From Erysipelothrix sp. UBA3377 (lineage in GTDB: Bacteria; Bacillota_I; Bacilli_A; Erysipelotrichales; Erysipelotrichaceae): a stretch of DNA of 22,867 nt. This document shows, in pieces, positions 15,886-22,867 of the stretch (within the stretch, counting starts at the first letter, position 1; each line of letters starts with the position of its first letter). The translations under genes were made by a program, and so were the position numbers. The stretch is from the NCBI GenBank assembly GCA_002359085.1, contig DEQB01000062.1:15876-38742 (forward strand), read 5' to 3'. The notes beneath the pieces are model-generated. The model was not told the origin of the DNA, did no database searches, and saw only the letters and a program-made list of their open reading frames with translations.

Positions 15886-15972
15886 TTAATTATTTATAGC
15901 ATCCAAATCCAACACTGCATCCGCAATCTCAACCAACTCTTGATCATGGGTACCACACGCTTCCCGTGTCCA
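15886..15972 (-). pseudogene. Remnant C-terminal tail of a P-loop ATPase (ABC or MutS type)
   Basis: A 28-codon open stretch ending at TAA (15886-15888) encodes GTHDQELVEIADAVLDLD, which resembles the switch-histidine region and following helix of ABC-type ATPases (THDxELxxxADxVLxL). It is blocked upstream by a stop at 15973-15975, with no start codon or Walker motifs, so it is a fossil. It lies between the ZIP terminator and agrB, at the edge of the accessory region. The rest of 15864-16096 shows no other feature I can support. Confidence 0.4.
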
Positions 15973-16096
15973 TTAAAGTGTAACCCTTCCACTCCTTACT
16001 CACATTATATCTGTATATAAAGCAATTAAAAGGATTCTTATTTAAATCCAATCATTTTTGATTAGGTTGTATATTTTGCATAGAATAACATTAATT

Positions 16097-16639
16097 TCAA
16101 GGTGCTTTCTTTAAAGTAGTTATTATTATAATCAGTCCAAGAATTGTGAGAAAGAGTACATGATGTGTTCTTAAAATAATATTTAAAATTGAGCACATTA
16201 AAATATATAGTATGTAAAAGATCTTGAAAGGCATGTTTTTCTTTTTCTCTTCGATGGTGTTTATCGAATCGTTGAACAAAATGAAAAACAAAAAATTAAG
16301 AATCAAGATCTGAGTCGAGAGTATTAAGTGTTTCTCTTCTGGGATAAGTATTGAGGTGTACAGACACAACAAGTATGAGCCTACCGTCAGGATGTAACAT
16401 CTTAAAAAAGTAGGCGCATGGTAACGATCATTTAGTGTTCTAAATCCAATGAACACGATGAAAAAAAGCATTGTCTCCATATAAAATTTAAAAGTAATTC
16501 CAAAAAGAAGAATGGTTAAGAAAGAAGCAAGGTTCGAGAATATGATCTCAAGGGCAAAAGTAATATCATCAACCTGTTGGAGGGTGATGTATTCTTTCTT
16601 ATAAAACCATAGACTTATTTGTTCTGAAAATCTATACAT
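16097..16639 (-). CDS. agrB: AgrB-like peptide-processing membrane protease
   Basis: AgrB proteins are membrane cysteine proteases that trim and cyclise the AgrD pheromone precursor. This 180-residue protein has several hydrophobic segments. It has the putative catalytic pair H74 and C81 (in DRYHAPTFLRC), with the 7-residue spacing of S. aureus AgrB (H77, C84). I start at the ATG at 16639, which has a GGTGAT ribosome binding site. An upstream in-frame TTG (16678) has none. It follows agrC by about 80 nt. No agrD-like gene follows it, in contrast to standard agrBDCA loci. Confidence 0.82.
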   Translation of the reverse strand: MYRFSEQISLWFYKKEYITLQQVDDITFALEIIFSNLASFLTILLFGITFKFYMETMLFFIVFIGFRTLNDRYHAPTFLRCYILTVGSYLLCLYTSILIPEEKHLILSTQILILNFLFFILFNDSINTIEEKKKNMPFKIFYILYILMCSILNIILRTHHVLFLTILGLIIIITTLKKAP

Positions 16640-16721
16640 ATTATCACCATCTACATAATAACTGAATTCAGATGGCAATGGAATGGTTCGTGTTTATATC
16701 GCACTAATATTGATTAAGTTG

Positions 16722-18014
16722 TTACTTTTTGATTAAAATTGTCAGCTTAAAGACTCCATCAACCATTTCATATTTCATAAAACCAGATACTGAATCTACT
16801 GCTCTCTGAATGTTTTTCATACCCCAACCAGAGAACTTGGTCCCTTTTTGAGATTTCATACTTCCATTCTCAATAATTGGTTGAACATATATTGGGTTGG
16901 AAATAAAAAACTTAATAAATGTTGCATTCTCACTTAAAGTAATTTTGATTACTGACGTTTCATTGCCCTGCTTTTTTTGAACTGCTTCTATTGCGTTATC
17001 CAAAGCATTTCCTAATATTATAGTTAAATTACTGCTTTCAACATCGAAATCTCCACCATCATGTCTGACGTTAAATTTAATATTTGGATGTTCCGATATC
17101 TTTTGATTTACAATGGCATTTATCACGATGTTATTTGTATTCACATATGTTTTTAGCCCTGTGTGACCCATTAGTTTCCCCAAATATTTAAGCGTCATCT
17201 CTTTTGTCCCCTCTCTGACGTTATTTTCAAGGATAATGAGATGATTTTTTAAGTCATGTTTCAGACTCATGAGATCTATTTGTTCCTGAGTAGTACGCAA
17301 GTACTCTTTATTCTTGAGTTCAGACTCTTTTAGCTTCACTGCATACACCATATTGAGTTCCAAGGAATTGAAATACTTGATGGTGAGAACTGCAATCATG
17401 CAAATAAAAATGATGAGTGTTATCGACATCACAATAACAAGTCGTTGTGTCGGGATATTTTCACTTAAAAATGTAATGTCAAACACGAGTATTAACACAA
17501 GAAAAACAACTACAAGGAAAAATAATAGACTCTTCAAATCTAGAATTTTTTTAGTAGATTTTCTTAAATATTTATCACTGATATATATCAACATTAAGAA
17601 CAGGGATTTAGTTAGGAGTACCAGTATCAAACGTAGTATTGGATCTTGCATCATGAATGCTGTTTCCAAAGAAAATATCAAAGGAACAACTGTTGTAATA
17701 AGTAATGTTACAATGCCAAGAACTACATAGAAAAAGCTCACAGCCATGATCCTATCCTTAAGTCTTCCACCATATACAAGAATGCCATAGACTAAAATAA
17801 AGACGATGGACACGATGGAGGTCGCCTTTGAGTAAAAGAAAGGTAATGTAGTTAAAAATATTGCCAAAGTCGTTGATAAGTAGATGATACCAACCTTAAC
17901 CTTACTAATCTTTTTTCTAGATAAATATACTCTGCAAAAATAATCCAACAACATCACATCAATCGCACAATATAAAAATTCAATCGCATACAAAATGAAG
18001 GTGATCAATGTCAT
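16722..18014 (-). CDS. agrC: AgrC-like sensor histidine kinase (HPK10 type)
   Basis: The 430-residue protein has an N-terminal half with six or seven hydrophobic segments (within 1-210), a linking coiled segment (about 215-250) and a GHKL kinase domain. The phospho-accepting H253 lies in LKHDLKNHLIIL, the N-box is GNALDNAIEA (335-344) and the G-box is GWGMKNIQ (396-403). This is the AgrC/HPK10 arrangement for peptide-pheromone sensing. GGGGTGAG precedes the ATG, and the gene overlaps the response regulator gene by 4 nt. Ligand unknown. Confidence 0.9.
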   Translation of the reverse strand: MTLITFILYAIEFLYCAIDVMLLDYFCRVYLSRKKISKVKVGIIYLSTTLAIFLTTLPFFYSKATSIVSIVFILVYGILVYGGRLKDRIMAVSFFYVVLGIVTLLITTVVPLIFSLETAFMMQDPILRLILVLLTKSLFLMLIYISDKYLRKSTKKILDLKSLLFFLVVVFLVLILVFDITFLSENIPTQRLVIVMSITLIIFICMIAVLTIKYFNSLELNMVYAVKLKESELKNKEYLRTTQEQIDLMSLKHDLKNHLIILENNVREGTKEMTLKYLGKLMGHTGLKTYVNTNNIVINAIVNQKISEHPNIKFNVRHDGGDFDVESSNLTIILGNALDNAIEAVQKKQGNETSVIKITLSENATFIKFFISNPIYVQPIIENGSMKSQKGTKFSGWGMKNIQRAVDSVSGFMKYEMVDGVFKLTILIKK

Positions 18015-18736
18015 AGTGACTCACCCCTCATAAAGTAATCACGATAGGCATCCATAATGGGTTTTAACTTACCTCTAGAAATACTAATCTTTGCAGTATA
18101 ATGTTTTAATTTGAGCCATGGATTTCTAATCTCTATGATGTATTGAACATTAATAATGGCACCGCTATTGGGCCTTGCAAAGGTATCCTTTGATAACTTA
18201 TCGGAGATTGAATTCATGGTCTCGCCATAAATAATGATTTGTCTATTTTGAGTATGAATTACTGGTTTTCTGTTCTCATATTTTATACAAACTATATCTT
18301 CTTCGCTCATTTGAACATCTCCAAATTTTGTTCTGAAATTTATTTTCCGGAATTCCTGAAGTTCCTTTATGGTGATGAGCTCTTTAATAAGACCTGGGAG
18401 TTCCTGGCTCATATGTTCTTTTAAGACATAACTATGAACATTTAACCCAAATGCATCTTTCATATAGTGTACATATGAAGTTAGAAAAATGATAGAATTT
18501 CCGGTTGTGTTCATGCGTACCCATTCTGCTAACTCAATACCATTCATTTTTGGTAATTCTATGTCAATCAATAAAATATCAAAGCTAGCAATTTCTGAAT
18601 CTGATATGAATGTTTCACTTGAATCAAAACAGCGACAGGACCATTCCACATTCATCGAGTTCATTGTATTTTCTATCAACTTAACAACCACTTCATGCAT
18701 TTCAAGGGTATCTTCTACAAGAGCAAACTTTATCAT
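18011..18736 (-). CDS. agrA: AgrA-like LytTR response regulator
   Basis: A 241-residue response regulator. The receiver domain (about 1-120) has the acidic pocket residues E8/D9 and the phospho-acceptor D58 in LLIDIELPKMNG. The C-terminal LytTR DNA-binding domain (about 138-236) includes DIVCIKYENRKPVIHT and FARPNSGAIINVQYI. Such proteins bind short tandem repeats upstream of activated promoters. An AAAGGGGAG ribosome binding site precedes the ATG. It leads the order agrA-agrC-agrB, and its own promoter carries a repeat shared with the ABC operon promoter, so autoregulation is likely. Confidence 0.92.
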   Translation of the reverse strand: MIKFALVEDTLEMHEVVVKLIENTMNSMNVEWSCRCFDSSETFISDSEIASFDILLIDIELPKMNGIELAEWVRMNTTGNSIIFLTSYVHYMKDAFGLNVHSYVLKEHMSQELPGLIKELITIKELQEFRKINFRTKFGDVQMSEEDIVCIKYENRKPVIHTQNRQIIIYGETMNSISDKLSKDTFARPNSGAIINVQYIIEIRNPWLKLKHYTAKISISRGKLKPIMDAYRDYFMRGESL

Positions 18737-18769
18737 TCCAACAACTCCCCTTTGACAATATAACTTAGT

Positions 18770-18805
18770 ATTATATTATCATACAATAGCGCTTTATCCT
18801 ACAAT
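18770..18805 (-). promoter_or_regulatory. agrA promoter with direct-repeat operator
   Basis: On the minus strand ATTGTAGGATAA (18794-18805) and ATTGTATGATAA (18776-18787) are separated by AGCGCT, an 18-bp period, and are followed at once by TATAAT (18770-18775). There is no good -35, as expected for an activator-dependent promoter. The first copy contains the 10-mer also found 18 bp upstream of the -10 of the ABC permease promoter. The rest of the gap to 19058 has no gene I can support. Confidence 0.6.
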
Positions 18806-19058
18806 CGACAGTACACGTATGACATGCTAAAAAAAGCAAATGTCGTGGCTCTATCAACAGAAAATATATAAAAGCACTTTGAAAAGTTTACTATATATGC
18901 TATATTCCACAACCTAAATTATATACAACCAATTAATACACTGGTACATTAAATATCCACCTACCATCCACGAAAGGGGGTATCACCAATAAAATATATT
19001 GACACTACTAAACTCTCAAAGTCTAATGGTCGTCTTAAATTTTATGTCCGTTTTAGAG

Positions 19059-19481
19059 TTAATCGACGATCAGATCACAAGCATATAGGAATGATAAACC
19101 ATTATATACTTGTATTTTTTGTTTTTCATTCATGAATCTCAATTCGTAACCTGATTGATGGCTAGCATTATAGTCATATACAAACACATCTTTTTTAGTT
19201 CTATGTTTAAAGTATTCATAATTAAGAATATTTCTTATTGTATATTCACCGTTAATATTATCCAAATACTGAAACTCTAAAGAAGAATCATCGTTGAATA
19301 TAATTCTAAACTTGTCACCTTTTGAATCCTGAACCAATGTGTTATTGTAAATCCCTTCATATTCTACACAGAGATAAGATTCGCTTAATTCTCCATTAAC
19401 ATCTTTTTGATTATCTTCTTTTTCATTTTGACAAGCGGTCAATAATATCAATAATATAACCATTAGTGATCTGTACCTCAC
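19059..19481 (-). CDS. Small lipoprotein of the ABC operon, unknown function
   Basis: A 140-residue protein starting at GTG with a lipoprotein signal peptide ending LLTAC (lipid-anchored C17). An acidic linker follows (to about 38), then a domain of about 100 residues rich in Tyr, Asp and Asn that I do not recognise. Its start overlaps the stop of the ABC ATPase gene by 4 nt, so it is made with the transporter. It would sit on the outer face of the membrane, where an accessory, capture or immunity role is plausible but unproven. Confidence 0.8.
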   Translation of the reverse strand: MRYRSLMVILLILLTACQNEKEDNQKDVNGELSESYLCVEYEGIYNNTLVQDSKGDKFRIIFNDDSSLEFQYLDNINGEYTIRNILNYEYFKHRTKKDVFVYDYNASHQSGYELRFMNEKQKIQVYNGLSFLYACDLIVD

Positions 19482-20137
19482 ACTATTTCACCATCTTTCA
19501 TTTTTATAATTCTATTGGCATAACTTGCCACATCTGTATCATGTGTCGCCATTAGTATGGTTTGCCCAAGTTCATTTTGCATTTTTTTAAGTAAATCTAG
19601 TACTTCTAATGATGTTTCTTCATCTAAATTACCTGTCGGTTCATCCGCAATGATTATCTCTGGCTTCATGATAAGTGCGCGTGCAATCGCAACGCGTTGT
19701 TGCTGTCCTCCAGATAATTCCCCTGGATATCGATTCAGTTTATCGTAAATACCCAACCATTTAGCCAATGATTCAATCTTTTTTTTGTCAATTTTACGTT
19801 TATCAACCTTTAGTGGAAATGCGATGTTTTCAAATATCGTTATTTCAGGAAACAAATTAAAAAACTGAAAAATAAAAGCGATGTTGCTTCTTCTGACTTT
19901 TGCTTTTTTTGAGTCTGATAAATGTGAAAAAACAACATTATCCAGTACTACTTCTCCCTTAGTTGGTTTTAGATAGCCTGCAGCAATATGTAACAATGTT
20001 GATTTTCCGCAACCACTTTTTCCCATGAGGGCTATAAAATCACCTTTATCAATGGATAAAGATACATTATTAACCGCACGAACCGCACGCTCATTTTTCC
20101 CATAGATCATACTAATATCTTTAAATTCTAAAACCAT
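19478..20137 (-). CDS. ABC transporter ATPase (MacB/LolD type)
   Basis: A 219-residue ATP-binding subunit. Walker A is GKSGCGKST (39-47), the Q-loop lies in FIFQFFNLFP, the signature is LSGGQQQR (141-148), Walker B is IIIADEPTGNLD (161-172) and the switch His is H199. The sequence type is that of MacB/LolD-like ATPases, which drive FtsX-type mechanotransmission permeases for peptide export, defence against antimicrobials or lipoprotein handling. It starts 1 nt after the permease stop codon with AGAGGGAA as ribosome binding site, and overlaps the lipoprotein gene. Confidence 0.95.
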   Translation of the reverse strand: MVLEFKDISMIYGKNERAVRAVNNVSLSIDKGDFIALMGKSGCGKSTLLHIAAGYLKPTKGEVVLDNVVFSHLSDSKKAKVRRSNIAFIFQFFNLFPEITIFENIAFPLKVDKRKIDKKKIESLAKWLGIYDKLNRYPGELSGGQQQRVAIARALIMKPEIIIADEPTGNLDEETSLEVLDLLKKMQNELGQTILMATHDTDVASYANRIIKMKDGEIV

Positions 20138-20138
20138 C

Positions 20139-22619
20139 TTATGATTCCCTCTCTTCTAAATTTTCTAGCGGGTTATCTCTGAAAATTATCGTAACAGCTA
20201 TGAAATAAACAATCAAAACAAGCACGATATATATCATAACTATCAATAATAAATACTTAACTGCTGAATTCCACGTTAAAAAATTTATTATATATTCTTT
20301 AAGAGGCATGTATTTTAAACCCAAAGGATTAGAGTTTTCTAATACCCCCATATAAATATTATAATAGTGTTTATGATTTAAAATTGAATAACTTATGGCA
20401 CTCACTAAAGCAATGACAACCGCAAGCAATAAACTTCGTGTACTGCTTGCCATATATGTTGTGATAACCCTGCTTTTTGTTTCACCCATTAGTCTTCTTA
20501 AGCCAATTGATTTTCTTTGACTTGAAACATCCGCAACAATAAAACTACCTATGAGACCAAAGCCTATTATGGAGAAAACTAAAAACTGTAACAAATCAGA
20601 AACAAGTGTTGTCTTAACAGGCATTAAATCAAGTTCAGAAAGCATTCTATGATTACCGAAGTAGACATGTTCATAAGCCCCAAACGCACTCATGAAACGA
20701 TCAGTCTCTTTGTAGTTCGCATAGTCAGTTGGTATCGCTAATACATCTTGGTATTTTAGAGTAATTAGTCCTAATTTTTCAGCATAGCTTTCATGAACAA
20801 ATATAGACATATGACTTAATGTACTCGCCATGAGTCGCGCCTCTATGTTAGAAGTATTATTAAATTCATTTTTATTAATTTTGTGAATTGCTATAGGAGT
20901 TTGTGCTTTACCCAACTTAATGATGTCCTCATTTTCCAACTTACTTAAATTGTTATACGATATTTCATCCAAAATAATATTATATTCTTCTTGTTTCTCA
21001 GGTAAGTATAGTAGTCCTTCTTTACCCAAATAAAAATCCTCCGATAACTCGACATCATATAACTTGGGTATATAATGTGCATTCTCATCATCAAAAATAT
21101 ACATCAAGATTCCCACATTACCAATAGATACAACCCTAGTAGGATCCTGCTCAATATAATCTGGCCACTCATAATGTACCAACATATTATGACTCTCATC
21201 AGTGACGGGTCGAACATATGTGAACGACAGTGCTGCTACACTTTCGATATCATCCCTAACCGCTATTTTTTCGATATCTTGTTTTGTTAAACCACAGTCG
21301 AGTGACTTTAAGCGAGAACAATGGATACTTAAGTCATATTGATGATCACTTAATGTTACATCGTTAAAGTGCATCCTATACGTATAAGATGCTGCTGCTT
21401 TTACATTCTTTGATTTTTGTATATAATCCGGCAGTGTCTTGGTTGTAATCTTAAGGACCTTTTCGAAACTAAAGAATACTACCAATGAGAATAGAACCAA
21501 ATAACCCACTTGTTTTAGTATTTTATTCATCATTACTTTCTTCTTACTATAAATAATAGTACTCGCGATAAATGAACCATGCAATGAACGGATGTTCATA
21601 ATCAGATACAATAAAACAACTGAGATTATTTGAATTTTTAAAGAACGATTAAATATCTCTATATCAAGGCCAACCAAATCTTTTCTTATGAAAAGTGAAA
21701 TACTAATTAAACTTAACTCTTTAGCAATAAATGACAGGATAAAGGTCATCACCCCATAAAAAATAGCAGTGGTTAATAGGTAAACAAATATATTGAAGTT
21801 AGTAACTCCCATAAGTTTCATTTTAGAAACATGTAATGTTACTTTTTGAGCATTGAGTATAAATAAGTTCAATATAATAAACAAACCAAAAGCAATCAAG
21901 GAATTATTTAATGTCCTGTTTCGATTATGGGCCTGCAGTGCTTCTTCTTGATGATATTGAATGTCATCAATCGTCCAATTCAAGTTAAGGTGAGGATACG
22001 AAATTAAATTAACTTCATCGTTATTTATTAAAAAATTAATCTTACGTTCATCTTCTAGATAACCATAATACAAACTTTCTCCACCACTATACTCCCCTGT
22101 GGATATAATCATCGGATATTTTTCTACCATGCTACTTTGGATCCATTTGCCTTCAATCGATTCATAAAGCCCCACCAAGGTGCCACTATATTCATAGCCA
22201 TCTATCTCTAATTCAATAGTTTGACCCAATGAATAATCATACCCTAAAAAAGTTATTATACTATAATCAACAATTACCTCTGCTTCATTTTCCGGAAGTC
22301 TTCCATCCAGCATATTTAATGATGCGAGTTCAAACATTACCTCGTCGTACAATGAAAAAATAAATGATCCGCCTTCAGTTTCAACTTCACCAACCTGATT
22401 AGATTCCCCCTCTTTCAAACCTTCAATTAGTCTTGATTCTTCTGATACAAACTGCCAATATCCATATTCTCGTTTAATACGATCGACTTCGTCATTTTTA
22501 ATGGTGTGACTCAAAGTATTTACGAAAACTGATAAGAACACCACAACAAAAATAACACCGATAGATAACCCAGTGTTTTTTCTATAATGAAGCAATGATT
22601 TTATAGCCATTCTTATCAT
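20139..22619 (-). CDS. Large FtsX/MacB-type ABC permease
   Basis: An 826-residue membrane protein. The first hydrophobic segment is near 16-36, then an extracellular domain (about 37-232), three segments (about 235-345), another near 370-390, a second large extracellular domain (about 392-675) and three C-terminal segments (about 680-705, 727-748 and 783-812). This duplicated layout resembles FtsX-domain permeases paired with LolD/MacB-type ATPases. The second extracellular domain has a CSRLKSLDC segment (two Cys) that could form a disulfide. I start at the ATG at 22619, with AAAGGGA 9 nt upstream. Substrate unknown; peptide export, sensing or immunity are the usual roles. Confidence 0.88.
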   Translation of the reverse strand: MIRMAIKSLLHYRKNTGLSIGVIFVVVFLSVFVNTLSHTIKNDEVDRIKREYGYWQFVSEESRLIEGLKEGESNQVGEVETEGGSFIFSLYDEVMFELASLNMLDGRLPENEAEVIVDYSIITFLGYDYSLGQTIELEIDGYEYSGTLVGLYESIEGKWIQSSMVEKYPMIISTGEYSGGESLYYGYLEDERKINFLINNDEVNLISYPHLNLNWTIDDIQYHQEEALQAHNRNRTLNNSLIAFGLFIILNLFILNAQKVTLHVSKMKLMGVTNFNIFVYLLTTAIFYGVMTFILSFIAKELSLISISLFIRKDLVGLDIEIFNRSLKIQIISVVLLYLIMNIRSLHGSFIASTIIYSKKKVMMNKILKQVGYLVLFSLVVFFSFEKVLKITTKTLPDYIQKSKNVKAAASYTYRMHFNDVTLSDHQYDLSIHCSRLKSLDCGLTKQDIEKIAVRDDIESVAALSFTYVRPVTDESHNMLVHYEWPDYIEQDPTRVVSIGNVGILMYIFDDENAHYIPKLYDVELSEDFYLGKEGLLYLPEKQEEYNIILDEISYNNLSKLENEDIIKLGKAQTPIAIHKINKNEFNNTSNIEARLMASTLSHMSIFVHESYAEKLGLITLKYQDVLAIPTDYANYKETDRFMSAFGAYEHVYFGNHRMLSELDLMPVKTTLVSDLLQFLVFSIIGFGLIGSFIVADVSSQRKSIGLRRLMGETKSRVITTYMASSTRSLLLAVVIALVSAISYSILNHKHYYNIYMGVLENSNPLGLKYMPLKEYIINFLTWNSAVKYLLLIVMIYIVLVLIVYFIAVTIIFRDNPLENLEERES

Positions 22620-22644
22620 ACAACACAGTCCCTTTCATTGAGTT

Positions 22645-22678
22645 GTTATAATGAACCTCTTTGAATTGTTATCCTACA
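22645..22678 (-). promoter_or_regulatory. Promoter of the ABC operon with the shared TGTAGGATAA element
   Basis: On the minus strand TGTAGGATAA (22669-22678), 18 bp, then TATAAC (22645-22650), then AAAGGGA and the permease ATG. The 10-mer and its exact distance to the -10 match the agrA promoter. No consensus -35 is present. Confidence 0.6.
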
Positions 22679-22693
22679 TTAAAAATTATAATA

Positions 22694-22722
22694 CTAAGGC
22701 AAGTATTATAAACTTGCCTTAG
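22694..22722 (-). terminator. Terminator of the partial upstream gene
   Basis: CTAAGGCAAGT / ACTTGCCTTAG, an 11-bp perfect stem with a 7-nt loop, is followed on the minus strand by TATTATAATTTTT. It separates the partial gene at the window edge from the ABC operon. Confidence 0.75.
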
Positions 22723-22737
22723 CTATAAATGATATTT

Positions 22738-22866
22738 TTACAAACCAATATCCATTCTCATTGGCTCGCCAGGAAACGAATATTGATAACAGTTTGTTGG
22801 TCCAATATCTACCCAATCAAAAAGCGTATTACCAAATCCATCGTCTATTCTATAAGACGCTCTTAT
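22738..22866 (-). CDS. 3' end of a gene, product unknown (partial)
   Basis: The last 42 codons and stop of a gene that continues beyond the window. The visible residues include RIDDGFGNTLFDWVDIG, then GPTNCYQYSFPGEPMRMDIG, with one Cys. The style (Gly, Asp and aromatic rich) suggests an exported beta-rich protein, but no family can be named. It is followed by a terminator and then the ABC operon on the same strand, so it could be that operon's substrate or partner. Confidence 0.6.
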   Translation of the reverse strand: MRASYRIDDGFGNTLFDWVDIGPTNCYQYSFPGEPMRMDIGL

Positions 22867-22867
22867 A

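Noticed and set aside
15742..16020. 92-codon plus-strand frame after the ZIP gene
   Set aside because: It begins inside the ZIP gene, crosses its terminator, and is antisense to the ATPase-like remnant; no ribosome binding site fits.
16640..16721. Small Cys-containing frame (GTG start, MRYKHEPFHCHLNSVIM) between agrC and agrB as agrD
   Set aside because: It is only 17 residues, has no amphipathic leader or acidic tail, and no ribosome binding site.
18826..18848. Inverted repeat around an A7 run (GACATGCT...AAATGTC) as a terminator
   Set aside because: The stem is imperfect, there is no T-tract after it on either strand, and no gene end is close.
18913..18967. 17-residue minus-strand frame (MVGGYLMYQCINWLYII) upstream of agrA as a pheromone
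   Set aside because: It has a Cys plus hydrophobic residues but no leader, no C-terminal recognition tail and no ribosome binding site.

Overview
The window comes from a low-GC Gram-positive bacterium. Evidence: AT-rich sequence, strong AGGAGG/GGTGAT-type ribosome binding sites, several TTG/GTG starts, LytTR/Agr-type signalling, a thioredoxin-type ArsC and a class II HMG-CoA reductase. The gene set and style fit an Erysipelotrichia-type genome such as Erysipelothrix, but this is inference; no rRNA or other taxonomic marker is present.

Left part (1-15790), mostly housekeeping. A frameshifted small lipoprotein gene (60-345) converges on an AAA/DUF4143 ATPase (394-1650) preceded by a 3.7-copy, 23-bp tandem repeat. 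Next come pcp and pgi. Here pgi is fused in frame to an upstream S1-domain (YugI/GSP13-like) gene, with an A7 run and a strong internal ribosome binding site at the junction. A nearly perfect palindromic divergent promoter separates this from a PAP2-like gene and an Nfu-type Fe-S gene on the other strand. A SpoU methyltransferase plus nadE pair follows; the NadE amidase domain lacks its catalytic Cys and Lys. Then comes ldh-typA-tgt-queA plus two unknown membrane proteins, all on the minus strand with very tight spacing (queuosine tRNA modification and ribosome-associated GTPase). mvaA, arsC and a ZIP metal transporter complete this half.

Right part (about 15790-22867), accessory in character and by eye more AT-rich. 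At its left edge is decayed coding sequence, including an ATPase C-terminal tail. It carries an Agr-like quorum-sensing/peptide-sensing set in the unusual order agrA-agrC-agrB with no recognisable agrD. Upstream of it is an ABC operon: an 826-residue FtsX/MacB-type permease, its ATPase and a small lipoprotein. The tail of one more gene lies at the window edge.

The most interesting signal is regulatory. The promoter regions of the agrA-like gene and of the ABC permease share the 10-mer TGTAGGATAA exactly 18 bp upstream of a TATAAT/TATAAC -10 element. In the agrA promoter this 10-mer is part of an 18-bp-period direct repeat. This suggests that the LytTR regulator controls both itself and the ABC transporter, making one signalling-export (or immunity) module. 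No tRNA, rRNA, CRISPR array or intact insertion sequence was seen.
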